Notes: generated from the letters alone by a model not told the origin. DNA of 25,000 nt from Clostridiaceae bacterium (GCA_902362725.1 CABIXM010000032.1:1-25000), one strand, 5' to 3'. Positions 1 to 8,907 are shown, counted from the stretch's first letter. Program-made: numbers and translations.

Positions 1-809
1 ATACGGTCGTTAAGCTCCGGCGCAAGGATTTCAAGGAAGCTCGCCGCGCCGATTTTCTTCCCCATGCGGAAATATCTGCCCTCGCCAAAACGGAAAGAGG
101 ACGGGGCGATAAAATCCTTTGTAGACAGCCCCGACGGGGTAAGCCAGTCAAAGGAAAAGGAGAACGGCTCGCCCTCCGGGTGGAATACCCCATGCAGCAC
201 CTTTAAGCGTTCATAGCCGGATAAGGGGCGGGCGGTTACGCCAAGCACCTTGAAATTGTTAAACACGTCGGTTTCGATACGGGAAAGTCTTGATTTTGCA
301 GCCGCCTTGTTATCGGCTTCAACGGTAAAGGTAATGTATTTGTGCTTCACAAGCCCGTTGTTGCCTTTACTAAGCTGATTTTTCAGCATATCCGAATACT
401 CGGTGCGGATAGAGTTAAAAGCGTCCTCCTGTGCCGGGATAGTGATAGCTTTTTCTGCCTGTTCCCGCTGCGTCCCTTGATTGATGAAAGAAAGCTGCAC
501 GCTCACGCTCGCGTCAAAGTAGTTGAGGAAATCGCACCAGTTTTCAAAAATGGCGGTCTTATCGTCTGCCTGTGCAAGCTGATAATTGATGTCCTCGAAC
601 ACGACGCACTTTGAATATCTCTTTTCCGTAACCTTGCAGATACCGTCCGGGTACATGGCAAGGTAAGGAATGGTCTGCTGTGCGGTGCGGGCTTTGCCGT
701 CCCCCTTTGCCTTTCGGATAGCTTCGGCAATCTGTTTCTTTTCGGCGCGGGTCAGCTTACGCCTGTTTCCTGCGGCTTCCCGCGTCTTTTTTGTTTGTCC
801 TTTTGACAA
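1..809 (-). CDS. VirB4-like conjugation ATPase, N-terminal part
   Basis: N-terminal 269 codons of a VirB4/TraE-type ATPase that powers type IV secretion of ICE DNA at the inner membrane face. The gene leaves the window at base 1, so the Walker motifs of the C-terminal domain are not visible. The start is a TTG at 809, preceded by AAAGGAGG with 8-9 nt spacing. The first residues, SKGQTKKTREAAGNRRK, are basic, followed by a domain with the phrases PYLAMYPDGICKV and FLNYFDASVSVQ, which I recognise from VirB4 proteins of Tn1549-like ICEs. It overlaps the end of prgI by 53 nt, which supports tight translational coupling. There is no frameshift in the visible part. It is last in the visible transfer operon, downstream of the nested element, so its expression may depend on promoters within that insert. 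Confidence 0.88.
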   Translation of the reverse strand, partial: MSKGQTKKTREAAGNRRKLTRAEKKQIAEAIRKAKGDGKARTAQQTIPYLAMYPDGICKVTEKRYSKCVVFEDINYQLAQADDKTAIFENWCDFLNYFDASVSVQLSFINQGTQREQAEKAITIPAQEDAFNSIRTEYSDMLKNQLSKGNNGLVKHKYITFTVEADNKAAAKSRLSRIETDVFNNFKVLGVTARPLSGYERLKVLHGVFHPEGEPFSFSFDWLTPSGLSTKDFIAPSSFRFGEGRYFRMGKKIGAASFLEILAPELNDR

Positions 810-1161
810 TCGCTGATACCTCCTTTTCAAGTTTTCGCTGCTTTTCCAAGACAGCGTATAGGTTTTCGGTTCTGTAAGGTCGCTCCTTTGGGCGGGTAAA
901 CTTTGTCTGAACGACATTTCTTACCACCACTTCAAGGGGCTGCCCATGTTTTTCATACATGGCAAGCAGGAAACAGGGGAGCATGACGACAATCATCGCC
1001 ATAGCCGCAAGGTTTGTCCCTGCGCTGCCTTTGAGCAAAAAAAACAGCGGCAGTCCGATTAAGAGAGCCGCCGCAAAACAAACGATTTGCCGCTTTGTCA
1101 GATTGAAAGCGACTTTTGTTTTGACTTTGGAAAGGTCTTTGGGTACAGGTACATACGCCAA
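757..1161 (-). CDS. PrgI family conjugal transfer membrane protein
   Basis: A 134-residue protein beginning with a TTG codon at 1161, preceded by AAAGGAGG at 7 nt. The opening MAYVPVPKDLSKVKTKV and the two hydrophobic segments at about residues 26-42 and 49-68 are typical of PrgI family proteins (named after pCF10 PrgI), small inner-membrane subunits of Gram-positive type IV secretion systems in the place of VirB3. The C-terminal third is basic and cytoplasmic. Here, as in the family's usual gene order, it lies between VirB6 and VirB4, and its last 53 nt are shared with the VirB4 gene in another frame. The family call is firm; the exact topology is inferred from hydrophobicity. Confidence 0.88.
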   Translation of the reverse strand: MAYVPVPKDLSKVKTKVAFNLTKRQIVCFAAALLIGLPLFFLLKGSAGTNLAAMAMIVVMLPCFLLAMYEKHGQPLEVVVRNVVQTKFTRPKERPYRTENLYAVLEKQRKLEKEVSAIVKRTNKKDAGSRRKQA

Positions 1162-1182
1162 GAAAATACCTCCTTTCTGCCC

Positions 1183-2052
1183 TTAGTGGGCGTTGAATAT
1201 GGATTTTGCCAGTGTGCCGGATTTGAACAGGGAAAAACAGAGGATAACCGTATAGGCGGCAAGGGAAAATACCGCGCTGTGCAGATTGTCTGCGATTATC
1301 ATATCGTTTACCAGTACGGCGTAAATACCGACACATATCATAATGAGGAAGCCTTGAAAACCAAGAGCGAACAGCCCTTTTAGGTAGTTGTTTCCAATCT
1401 GTCCCCATTCTCTGTTGGTCATGGTCGCAAATGGAATAGGCGATACCGAACAGTAAAGGTAAATCTCTATCATTCTGCCGTAGAGGATAACGGTTATCAG
1501 TACGGACATGATTTTCATGCAAAGGCTTACAAGGCTTGTTTCAAGCACAAGTAAGAGCAGTTCGGGGATTTCCATATCTTCAAGCCCCTCCTGCATGGTG
1601 GCAAGGGCTTCGGCAACGTCGATATTCGTATCGCCGCCGATAACCCCCGCTGCGCCGGAAACGATATGCTGCGCCATATCAAAGACCGCCATTGTGATGT
1701 TGAACGTGTTGGTTACGATAAACACCGCGACAAAGGCTTTGAATATCCACTTAAAGAACATGAATGTTTCTATGTCGTGCATATTGTTCTTTTCCGTTAC
1801 CATGCTGATTAGCTCGTAGCATAGGACATAGGTAATGACAAGCCCCGCAATCGGAACGATTACATTTTCAGAAAGGGTCTGTATCATGCTGAAAATATTT
1901 GCGTTCCAACCCTGCGGGGTCTGTCCTACCTCGTTTGCGATAGTCCCGACTTTTTCGTTTACGTCCCCGAACATAGTTGACAGATTACCGTTTATCGCTC
2001 CGATAAGGATTTCCTTTATCCATTCGTTAATCGCGTCAAGTATGCTCTGCAT
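1183..2052 (-). CDS. VirB6/TrbL-like conjugal transfer protein, CD1112 family
   Basis: A 289-residue polytopic membrane protein with about six hydrophobic stretches (around residues 60-85, 105-125, 160-185, 190-210, 225-250 and 255-275). It matches the VirB6/TrbL-like CD1112 family, the channel-forming inner-membrane subunit of the ICE type IV secretion system. The N-terminus SILDAINEWIKEILIGAING is an amphipathic opening characteristic of the family. Start ATG 2052 lies 16 nt after the maff2 stop at 2069, with only a weak GGGTAG ribosome site, so translation may normally be coupled to maff2. Because maff2 is now split by the nested element, the transcript reaching this gene would come from the nested element or from a local promoter. 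Confidence 0.87.
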   Translation of the reverse strand: MQSILDAINEWIKEILIGAINGNLSTMFGDVNEKVGTIANEVGQTPQGWNANIFSMIQTLSENVIVPIAGLVITYVLCYELISMVTEKNNMHDIETFMFFKWIFKAFVAVFIVTNTFNITMAVFDMAQHIVSGAAGVIGGDTNIDVAEALATMQEGLEDMEIPELLLLVLETSLVSLCMKIMSVLITVILYGRMIEIYLYCSVSPIPFATMTNREWGQIGNNYLKGLFALGFQGFLIMICVGIYAVLVNDMIIADNLHSAVFSLAAYTVILCFSLFKSGTLAKSIFNAH

Positions 2053-2068
2053 AGGCAGCTACCCGCGC

Positions 2069-2159
2069 TTAACCGAACAAGCCGGAAAGCAGAGGTACAA
2101 GGATAGTGCCGATAAGGGCAACGCCGCCGCCCGCCATGAGCTGCTTAATGCCCTGTGAT
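2069..2159 (-). pseudogene. maff2, 3' half (interrupted by nested element)
   Basis: The codons for KSQGIKQLMAGGGVALIGTI and the final LVPLLSGLFG are the C-terminal membrane segment of Maff2, a small hydrophobic protein encoded between VirD4 and VirB6 in Tn1549-type ICEs. The N-terminal half lies 9 kb away at 11183-11307. At 2160 the sequence switches to the nested element. The reading frame stays open into the element up to an ATG at 2249-2251, which overlaps the recombinase stop as TAATG. A 60-residue hybrid could therefore be made with about 30 element-encoded residues ahead of the Maff2 tail. Removing the insert restores a 71-residue Maff2 without a frameshift. Confidence 0.88.
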
Positions 2160-2183
2160 TTTGGTTGTGTAATATAAAGAAGC
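2160..2183. other. Left attachment junction of the nested element
   Basis: Junction between Maff2 coding sequence (ending at 2159) and the nested element. The TT at 2160-2161 is the inferred crossover dinucleotide, shared with 11183-11184. The element arm ATAAAGAAGC lies at 2174-2183, that is 13-22 nt from the TT, and is the exact inverted partner of GCTTCTTTAT at the other end. Two-base crossover cores with symmetric arms are what large serine recombinases use. The TT position is fixed by requiring dyad symmetry and frame restoration together; sequence identity alone would allow a shift of one base within the four-T run. Confidence 0.8.
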
Positions 2184-2214
2184 AATAGAAGTGTAAAATT
2201 TTTTGCCGTTCCTA

Positions 2215-2239
2215 TCCGGCACTTGCGCATTGTGCCGGA
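2215..2239 (-). terminator. Hairpin downstream of the recombinase gene
   Basis: TCCGGCAC at 2215-2222 and GTGCCGGA at 2232-2239 form a perfect 8-bp stem with a 9-nt loop, just after the recombinase stop on the minus strand. An AAAAAATTTT stretch follows, but about 10 nt after the stem, so a classical intrinsic terminator is doubtful. It could be a weak terminator, a messenger-stabilising hairpin or a recombinase-related structure close to the element end. Confidence 0.4.
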
Positions 2240-2250
2240 CAGGTCGGGCA

Positions 2251-3963
<1,713 letters not shown>

Positions 3964-4010
3964 TCATAATGACGATTTTTCAAAAAAGGCTTGTCATGTC
4001 ACACAAGCGG

Positions 4011-4039
4011 TAGAAAAGTTCATACTTCTGTGCTATACT
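4011..4039 (+). promoter_or_regulatory. Possible promoter of the P-loop kinase gene
   Basis: TATACT at 4034-4039 is a good -10 hexamer, 37 bp before the kinase start. The hexamer 17 bp upstream (TAGAAA, 4011-4016) is a poor -35; a better TTGTCA at 3991 is too far away. The call rests mainly on the -10 box and on the gene being alone on this strand. Confidence 0.35.
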
Positions 4040-4075
4040 TTTGTCAAAGCAATTATTAAGCGGGAGAATAGCCAC

Positions 4076-4570
4076 ATGAAGAAAATATATTTAATCGGCG
4101 GGGCAATGGGTGTTGGAAAAACAACAGTAGCACAAATCTTAAAAACAAAATTATCAAACAGCGTTTTCCTTGATGGCGATTGGTGCTGGGATTCTGACCC
4201 ATTTCAAGTTACAGAAGAAACAAAAATTATGGTTATAGATAACATTAGTCATTTGCTTAACAACTTCATTCATTGTTCTGCATATGACAACATCATTTTT
4301 TGTTGGGTAATGCACGAACAGAGTATAATTGACGACATTCTATCAAGGTTAGACCATAAAGATTGCAAGGTTTATTGCGTTTCCTTGGTTTGTGACCCTG
4401 ATGTATTGAGCGAAAGACTGCGCAAAGATATAGAGCAGGGTGTTCGTTTGCCATCAATTATTGAAAAAAGCATTTCATATCTTCCGAAGTACCGACTGTT
4501 ATATACAAAAAGGATTGATGTTTCTAACAGTTCGCCAAATCAGATAGCAGATGAAATAGCGGCGTTATAA
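4076..4570 (+). CDS. P-loop kinase-like ATPase (AAA family), cargo gene
   Basis: A 164-residue protein opening with a Walker A motif, GGAMGVGKTT at about residues 8-17, followed by the phrase VFLDGDWCWD and a tail of alternating helices. It resembles small nucleotide- or antibiotic-kinase-like AAA proteins frequent in Clostridia; the substrate is unknown. I chose the start at 4076, with GGGAGA upstream, over a longer frame from 3848 because the longer frame would cover the recombinase upstream region and its extra residues look non-coding. This is the only plus-strand gene of the nested element and is visibly AT-rich against GC-rich neighbours, a sign of separate acquisition. A strong intrinsic terminator follows it. 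Its own promoter and terminator make it an independent unit. Confidence 0.82.
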   Translation: MKKIYLIGGAMGVGKTTVAQILKTKLSNSVFLDGDWCWDSDPFQVTEETKIMVIDNISHLLNNFIHCSAYDNIIFCWVMHEQSIIDDILSRLDHKDCKVYCVSLVCDPDVLSERLRKDIEQGVRLPSIIEKSISYLPKYRLLYTKRIDVSNSSPNQIADEIAAL

Positions 4571-4583
4571 TCACTCCCATTCC

Positions 4584-4614
4584 AGCGGTCATGCTCCCCG
4601 GCATGACCGCTTTT
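4584..4614 (+). terminator. Intrinsic terminator after the kinase gene
   Basis: AGCGGTCATGC (4584-4594) and GCATGACCGCT (4601-4611) form a perfect 11-bp stem with a 6-nt loop, followed by TTTTCTC. It lies 14 bp after the kinase stop and also shields the convergent tnpW end at 4629. Confidence 0.85.
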
Positions 4615-4628
4615 CTCATACCCCCGGC

Positions 4629-4826
4629 TCATGCAGTATAGGGCGGCTTTGGTGCGGCTGCGGTTTCCGCTTCCAGCACTTTCATCATCTTGTCGGCTGC
4701 GGTGGCGGTGGTGTCTTTCTTGAAAAAGCCGGAAACAATGAGGACGGTGTTACCCATGCGGGTTTCCGTCACGCAATCCGGGCGGCGGTCTGTGGGGCTG
4801 GCGGTGCGGTGCTTTTTATCGGTCAT
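4629..4826 (-). CDS. tnpW: TnpW family transposon-encoded protein
   Basis: A 65-residue protein starting at ATG 4826, preceded by AAAGGAG at 6 nt. The central phrase MGNTVLIVSGFFKKDTTATA and the C-terminal helix ADKMMKVLEAE match the TnpW family, small proteins carried by Tn4451-like mobilizable transposons and related elements. Their biochemical role is not established to my knowledge. The gene follows the DnaC-like ATPase gene by 12 bp and is the last of the minus-strand replication/mobilization operon of the nested element. Confidence 0.8.
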   Translation of the reverse strand: MTDKKHRTASPTDRRPDCVTETRMGNTVLIVSGFFKKDTTATAADKMMKVLEAETAAAPKPPYTA

Positions 4827-4838
4827 AGGCAACTCCTT

Positions 4839-5666
4839 TCATTTCAGCAGTTCTTTCAGCCTGTCCAGCTTGGCTTTTGCGGCTTCCTTTCGGAAATTCT
4901 TTGCCGTGAAGCAGACAGGGGAACACATTTCAATCAGTCTGTCATAGATACGGGCGTGGGCGGTGTCCTGCGGGTTTTCCAGCATATCCGGCGTGTGGTT
5001 GGTGGTGACGATCAGCGGCTTGCCGCTGCGGTATCTGCTGTCAATCACATTGTAGACTTGCTCCAAACCGTACTCCGTCCCCCGTTCCATTCCAAAATCG
5101 TCAATGATAAGCAGGGGGTAGCGGCAAAGCCGGTCAATGTACTCGTTGCGCCCCTCGAAGCTGGCGGCAAGGTCATTGAGGATAAGGGCAAAGTTTGTCA
5201 TGCGGACGGGGATTTCCTGCTCCATAAGGGCGTTTGCAATGCACCCGGCAAAATAGCTTTTCCCTGTGCCTACCTTGCCCCATAGCAGCAAGCCGTGGTT
5301 GCCCTCTTTCATCTGCTCCCAACGCTCCACATAGCTGTGCGCCATTCCCATTTGGGGGCATTTGCCGTTGTCATTGGCAAAAGTCCATTCCCGCATTTTG
5401 CTGTCGGTAAATCCCCGGCGTTTCAAGTCCTCTACGGTGTCAAGGTGTTTCCTGCGCTGCTCGGCGGCTTCACGCTCTAACCGTTTCGCCCGCTGGCAGT
5501 CACACTCTGCCGGGTGGCGGTCACGCCCGAACAGGGCGGCTTTATCTGCCGGGAAATATGCTTCTTTCGGTGTCCGGCAACTGCCGCAGTACAAAAGCCC
5601 GTCCTCCCCGGTGTAGTCCTGCGGCTCGGCTGCGGTATCGAAAACCTTTTCAAAATCATTCGTCAT
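4839..5666 (-). CDS. DnaC/IstB-like ATP-binding protein (helicase-loader type)
   Basis: A 275-residue AAA+ ATPase. Walker A GKVGTGKS is at 130-137 and Walker B LLIIDDFG at 185-192, followed by the sensor phrase PLIVTTNHTP at 217-226. The N-terminus carries a possible metal-binding cluster: CGSC at 27-30 and CDC at 55-57. The family (DnaC, DnaI, IstB) loads replicative helicase or helps transposases. Here the gene overlaps the replisome-organizer gene by ATGA, so loading host helicase at the element's own origin is the likely role. Start ATG 5666 has GGAGG about 10 nt upstream and matches the overlap; a longer in-frame opening to 5744 would lie inside the upstream gene. Confidence 0.9.
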   Translation of the reverse strand: MTNDFEKVFDTAAEPQDYTGEDGLLYCGSCRTPKEAYFPADKAALFGRDRHPAECDCQRAKRLEREAAEQRRKHLDTVEDLKRRGFTDSKMREWTFANDNGKCPQMGMAHSYVERWEQMKEGNHGLLLWGKVGTGKSYFAGCIANALMEQEIPVRMTNFALILNDLAASFEGRNEYIDRLCRYPLLIIDDFGMERGTEYGLEQVYNVIDSRYRSGKPLIVTTNHTPDMLENPQDTAHARIYDRLIEMCSPVCFTAKNFRKEAAKAKLDRLKELLK

Positions 5667-6415
5667 AAGCTCTGTCCCTCCTTGTAGGTGTAATCGGGTA
5701 TGCCCTGTTTCGGGGCTGCCTTTGCGGTATCGTCTGCCGCCCATCTGCGGATTGTGGCAGCGTGGTTTCGGTATTTCTTCCCGGTGGAAGCGATATAGCC
5801 GGAAAGACGGTCAATATAAAACTCCCATTTGCCGGGTAATTCCTCTTGCAGTTCCGCAAGTTCTGTATCAGACAGGAAAACATTGCTGTATCTGCCATAG
5901 GCGGCGGGGGCGGGGTGTCCTATATCTCCCTCTCTCTCTTTCTCTAACTCTATATCTATCTCTTTCTCTATCTCTATCTCTGGTGGACAAATGTCCGCTT
6001 GATATGGTGGACATTTGTCCGCACCATGCTTTGGCAGGGCTTTTTGCAGTTCAAGCCTTGCCCTGCGCTTGCGCTCCCCCTCGGTGGAAGATTGCCCTAT
6101 CAGCAGTTCAATATTGCTCATGTAGAGTGCGCCGTTTTGCAGCGGCTCTACAAGCCCCAGCTTCAAGAAAATCTGTAAAGCACGCTCTACTGTGCCGACT
6201 TGCTGCCGGGTAATGGTGGCAATCATCTGCGCCGTGTAGGGGATATTCTCGTCAAGCTGCAACTTCCCGCCGTTCTTCAGCGATTTTAAGTACAGCTTCA
6301 AGAGGATATTGGAGTACAAGATACCGTCCTGCATACTTTCCAGCAGCACGATAGCGTCCTCGTCAAAGTAGTTCTCTTTCAGCTTGAGGTAGTAATATTT
6401 GCGGTTATCTGACAT
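5663..6415 (-). CDS. Phage replisome-organizer-type replication initiator
   Basis: A 250-residue protein. Residues 1 to about 120 (KYYYLKLKENYFDEDAIVLL and following) form the winged-helix replisome-organizer N-terminal domain found in phage and mobile-element initiators, which bind the origin. An acidic, low-complexity linker rich in E, I and D (about residues 145-165) is encoded by a pyrimidine-rich tract on the plus strand. The C-terminal 80 residues (ELAELQEELPGKWEFYIDRL, NHAATIRRWA) form a helical domain seen in such initiators, likely contacting the DnaC-like partner encoded next with a 4-nt overlap. Start ATG 6415 has AAAGGAGG 9 nt upstream. The gene contains a pair of dyads that could be the origin. 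Confidence 0.87.
   Translation of the reverse strand: MSDNRKYYYLKLKENYFDEDAIVLLESMQDGILYSNILLKLYLKSLKNGGKLQLDENIPYTAQMIATITRQQVGTVERALQIFLKLGLVEPLQNGALYMSNIELLIGQSSTEGERKRRARLELQKALPKHGADKCPPYQADICPPEIEIEKEIDIELEKEREGDIGHPAPAAYGRYSNVFLSDTELAELQEELPGKWEFYIDRLSGYIASTGKKYRNHAATIRRWAADDTAKAAPKQGIPDYTYKEGQSL
5921..6020. repeat. Pyrimidine tract plus paired dyads inside the rep gene
   Basis: Bases 5921-5981 on the plus strand are almost pure C and T with recurring CTCTAT/CTCTTT units. Directly beside it are GGACAAATGTCC (5985-5996) and its exact reverse complement GGACATTTGTCC (6009-6020), each nearly palindromic itself. The tract encodes the acidic linker of the initiator. The combination of binding-site-like dyads and a strand-biased tract within an initiator gene resembles origins carried inside rep genes; that role is inferred. 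Confidence 0.5.
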
Positions 6416-6596
6416 TGGCGGTGTCCTCCTTTTTCCAGCGTTTGGAGTAATACCGGGGGCAGAGTACCACGATAGCCCGGAAACTCTGCTTGCAGTCGTG
6501 GGTACAGCCCCGGCATAGGTCGTTGTAGGTGATACGGTTGCGGTGGTTGAGGAAGAAAGACCATTCAAGCCGCCGCTTCTTGCTCATGCGTGGCAT
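6405..6596 (-). CDS. Small cysteine-containing protein of unknown function
   Basis: A 63-residue basic protein, MSKKRRLEWSFFLNHRNRIT followed by a segment with three cysteines (CRGC and HDC), then RYYSKRWKKED. The cysteines could bind metal. Start ATG 6596 has AAAGGAG 8 nt before it; a second ATG lies three codons later. It overlaps the following replication gene by 11 nt and the preceding small gene by 13 nt, which fits a compact translated operon. I have the impression of similar small proteins in related Lachnospiraceae elements but cannot name a family or a function. Confidence 0.65.
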   Translation of the reverse strand: MPRMSKKRRLEWSFFLNHRNRITYNDLCRGCTHDCKQSFRAIVVLCPRYYSKRWKKEDTANVR

Positions 6597-6793
6597 GGGT
6601 GACGCTCCTTTCTGCCGTTTCCTGCGGTGTAGCAGGATAGGCGGTAAATCTGTATATTCCCGGTGTCATTTTCGGGGATTTTCTGCCCTGTAAGCCCCTT
6701 GAAAATGCCGGGTGGTATTGCGGGTAGGGTGCAGGGCATACCCCTGTTTTTGTATGGTTTCGGTATCATTTCGGGGCGGTGTTTATCGGTCAT
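6584..6793 (-). CDS. Small hypothetical protein between relaxase and rep genes
   Basis: A 69-residue open frame starting MTDKHRPEMIPKPYKNRG, proline-rich in its first half, with no recognisable domain. Start ATG 6793 overlaps the relaxase end by 11 nt, and the stop overlaps the next gene by 13 nt. Only a weak AAAGG-type ribosome site is visible upstream. Without it there would be about 190 bp of non-coding sequence in an otherwise gapless operon, which argues for coding, but composition alone does not prove it. Confidence 0.45.
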   Translation of the reverse strand: MTDKHRPEMIPKPYKNRGMPCTLPAIPPGIFKGLTGQKIPENDTGNIQIYRLSCYTAGNGRKERHPCHA

Positions 6794-8417
6794 GTTCGTG
6801 CCTTTTCTGCTGGCTCGGTGCGCCCCTCATCATCTGGTCGATATTGCCCTTGACCGTCTGCAACTCCCGGACACGCTCTTTTTTCTCCCGGTAATCGTTG
6901 TACCGGGCGTTCTTGTCGGCGGTTAGCTGCTCAATCTCGGCTTGCAGGGATTTGTAGGTTGGCAGCTTCTTTATGCCATGCTCCCGGAAGTACCGGGCGG
7001 CTGCGTCCGCTATGATAAAGTCGCTTTCGTGCTTCTGTCGGTAGGCAGCTCTTGCCTTGTCCGATTTCTGCGCTTTCAATCCGTCCCGCACATCTTTGGT
7101 CTTGGCATAGCGCAGGACATAGCCCTGCAACTCCTTTTTGTCCTGCAACGCCGCTTCAAGGGTTTTCAGTTCTGCGGTGCTGTCATGGAGATCCGCATAA
7201 GCGGCGGTAATGGCTGCGTCAAGCTGCTCCGGGGAAGTAAAGCCGTACTGCTCATAGGCGGCAACGGTAGCCGCCATCTGTTTGAGGTTGTGGACAGCCG
7301 CCCAGCGGTCATAGCCCACGCCTTTCCCCTCGGCTCGCTTGGCTTCCCGGTCAACCATGCGCTGGATAGCGCCCTGTTTCGGGGCGGTTTTCGCTGTTTT
7401 TCCCTGCTGTAATCGCTCCCGGATAGTGCGGGTGTATTCGGGTATGGCTGCGGCTTTTTCGGCGGCTCTGTGGGCGTTCTGCTCCAAAAGGGCAAGTACG
7501 GCGGTGCGGTCAAAACCGTCCCCCAGCTTCCGGGCGGTGATGGGCTTGGTGCGCTCCGGCGTGAGGTAGGACAATCGCCCCCGGCTCTCCTTGACAGTCA
7601 CGCCCTGCCGGAGAAGTAAAGCGGAAAACTCGTCATAGCTGGTAGCAGAGGACAGGGCGGCTCGGATAATCTGCCGCAACTTTTCCTTGTCCGTTTCAAA
7701 CTTGGTGGGCTTGGGCGGTTGCTCCCCGGCGGGTAAAGCGGCGGCTTGTGCTGCGGCCTGCCTGTCCAGCTTGGCTTGCCCTTTCCGCTGCGCCCAGTAT
7801 TCACGCTCCGTCACCCGGTTTTTGCTCCCATGCAAGAGGTCAATCTGATAGAGGTTTTCCCAGTGGCACATCTCCATGACTTCGGCTTTGAAATACTCCA
7901 TAGCTGCGTCGGTGCAGCGGTGCTTGCACCCGGCTTTTGTATCTGCCGGTCTGTCCATGTAGGGCAGCAAGGGTACTTCCTCAATCCGCAGACTGTTAAT
8001 GACGATATGCACATGGATATTGCCGCTGTGGTTGTGTCCGTCCGGGTGGGTGCAGACAATGGCTTGGTGTCCGGGGAAGTGTGCTTTACAAAATCTCTCG
8101 CCCAACTCCTGCGCCCGGTCAACGGTCAATCCGTTGTCTGTCCCGTCCCGTGGGTCAAAGGAAATGATATAGTGGTGGCTTTTCACATCTTCCCGCTTTT
8201 GGTTTTTGCCATAGCGGAGATTGGAGCGCATACAGGCAACGGCAAAATCCTCGCCGCCGCAGTTCAAAGTGGCAAGCCGATAGTCCTCGCGGGGAACAAG
8301 CCGCCCGGTTTCATCAAGGGTGGGGCGCATGGTAAACTCGTCATGCTCAAAGGTCAAATACTGCTCGGCTGCGCCGTAGTCGGCATTTTTAGAGCTGATA
8401 TGTTTGAATGTTGCCAA
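6783..8417 (-). CDS. HUH relaxase (mobilization nuclease) of the nested element
   Basis: A 544-residue relaxase (PF03432-like). The metal-binding histidine motif is HNHSGNIHVHIVIN at about 128-141, preceded by HHYIISFDPRD at 81-91; Tyr14 or Tyr20 is the likely DNA-attacking tyrosine. The C-terminal half is a long charged helical region (residues 225-540). It nicks oriT and pilots the strand into a helper's transfer channel. I prefer TTG 8417 as start: the protein then begins MATFKHISS, and AGGTGA lies 5 nt upstream. GTG 8426 is the alternative, but its ribosome site is too close. It overlaps mobC by 29 nt. The host ICE should have its own relaxase outside the window, so this one belongs to the insert. 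Confidence 0.92.
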   Translation of the reverse strand: MATFKHISSKNADYGAAEQYLTFEHDEFTMRPTLDETGRLVPREDYRLATLNCGGEDFAVACMRSNLRYGKNQKREDVKSHHYIISFDPRDGTDNGLTVDRAQELGERFCKAHFPGHQAIVCTHPDGHNHSGNIHVHIVINSLRIEEVPLLPYMDRPADTKAGCKHRCTDAAMEYFKAEVMEMCHWENLYQIDLLHGSKNRVTEREYWAQRKGQAKLDRQAAAQAAALPAGEQPPKPTKFETDKEKLRQIIRAALSSATSYDEFSALLLRQGVTVKESRGRLSYLTPERTKPITARKLGDGFDRTAVLALLEQNAHRAAEKAAAIPEYTRTIRERLQQGKTAKTAPKQGAIQRMVDREAKRAEGKGVGYDRWAAVHNLKQMAATVAAYEQYGFTSPEQLDAAITAAYADLHDSTAELKTLEAALQDKKELQGYVLRYAKTKDVRDGLKAQKSDKARAAYRQKHESDFIIADAAARYFREHGIKKLPTYKSLQAEIEQLTADKNARYNDYREKKERVRELQTVKGNIDQMMRGAPSQQKRHEHDR

Positions 8418-8796
8418 CCGCTTCACCTACCTTTCGCAAGACTTCAAACTTCAAGGCGGCAAGGTCGGCTATGGCTGCCCGTACCTCGCCGGATAGTGCG
8501 TTGTAGGGTGTGCCGTACTCGTTGAGGGCGCGGGCGATCTGGTTGAGGTTGCCGCCGATTTTCCCGTATTCGGCGGTCAACTTCCCAACGGCGGCAAGCA
8601 GTTCATCATTGACCGGGGAAATGGTAACAACGGGGCGAATGGTAGCCCGTGTTATGGCTTGCCGGATAAACTCGGCTTGGCTGATGTCGTAATGCTCCAG
8701 CCGCCCGGTGAAGTCGGCGTATTCTTCCTCGGTCATGCGGGTCTTGACTACATGGCTGCGGTGGGGCGTGTTGTATCTCTTGGCTATGGGTATCAC
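8389..8796 (-). CDS. mobC: MobC-like relaxosome accessory protein
   Basis: About 135 residues. The N-terminal half (VVKTRMTEEEYADFTGRLEH, SQAEFIRQAI) is a ribbon-helix-helix DNA-binding domain, and the C-terminal half has the MobC signature GKIGGNLNQIARALNEYG. It helps the relaxase melt and bind oriT. The start is unclear: AAAGGAG directly abuts GTG 8796, and the codon after it is ATA (8793), where related proteins, as I remember them, begin with M in MPIAKRYN. Possibly an ATG has mutated to ATA here. A safe downstream ATG is at 8736. It is followed by the relaxase gene with overlap and preceded by the structured oriT-like region. Confidence 0.85.
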   Translation of the reverse strand: MIPIAKRYNTPHRSHVVKTRMTEEEYADFTGRLEHYDISQAEFIRQAITRATIRPVVTISPVNDELLAAVGKLTAEYGKIGGNLNQIARALNEYGTPYNALSGEVRAAIADLAALKFEVLRKVGEAVGNIQTYQL

Positions 8797-8907
8797 TCCT
8801 TTCTGTGCGTGGTATTCCGGCGTGGTGGTCTGAAAAAGGCAAGCTGCCCCTTTTACTACCCACACCACCAAAAAAGCAAAATTGCCAAACGGTTTCGGAA
8901 GATTTTT

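Noticed and set aside
5921..5981. CT-rich repetitive tract as a CRISPR or microsatellite
   Set aside because: No repeat-spacer structure, and it lies in frame in a real gene as an acidic linker. It is reported as a coding low-complexity tract.
7746..8525. 259-codon plus-strand frame opposite relaxase and mobC
   Set aside because: Antisense to two recognised genes, no family match and no ribosome site.
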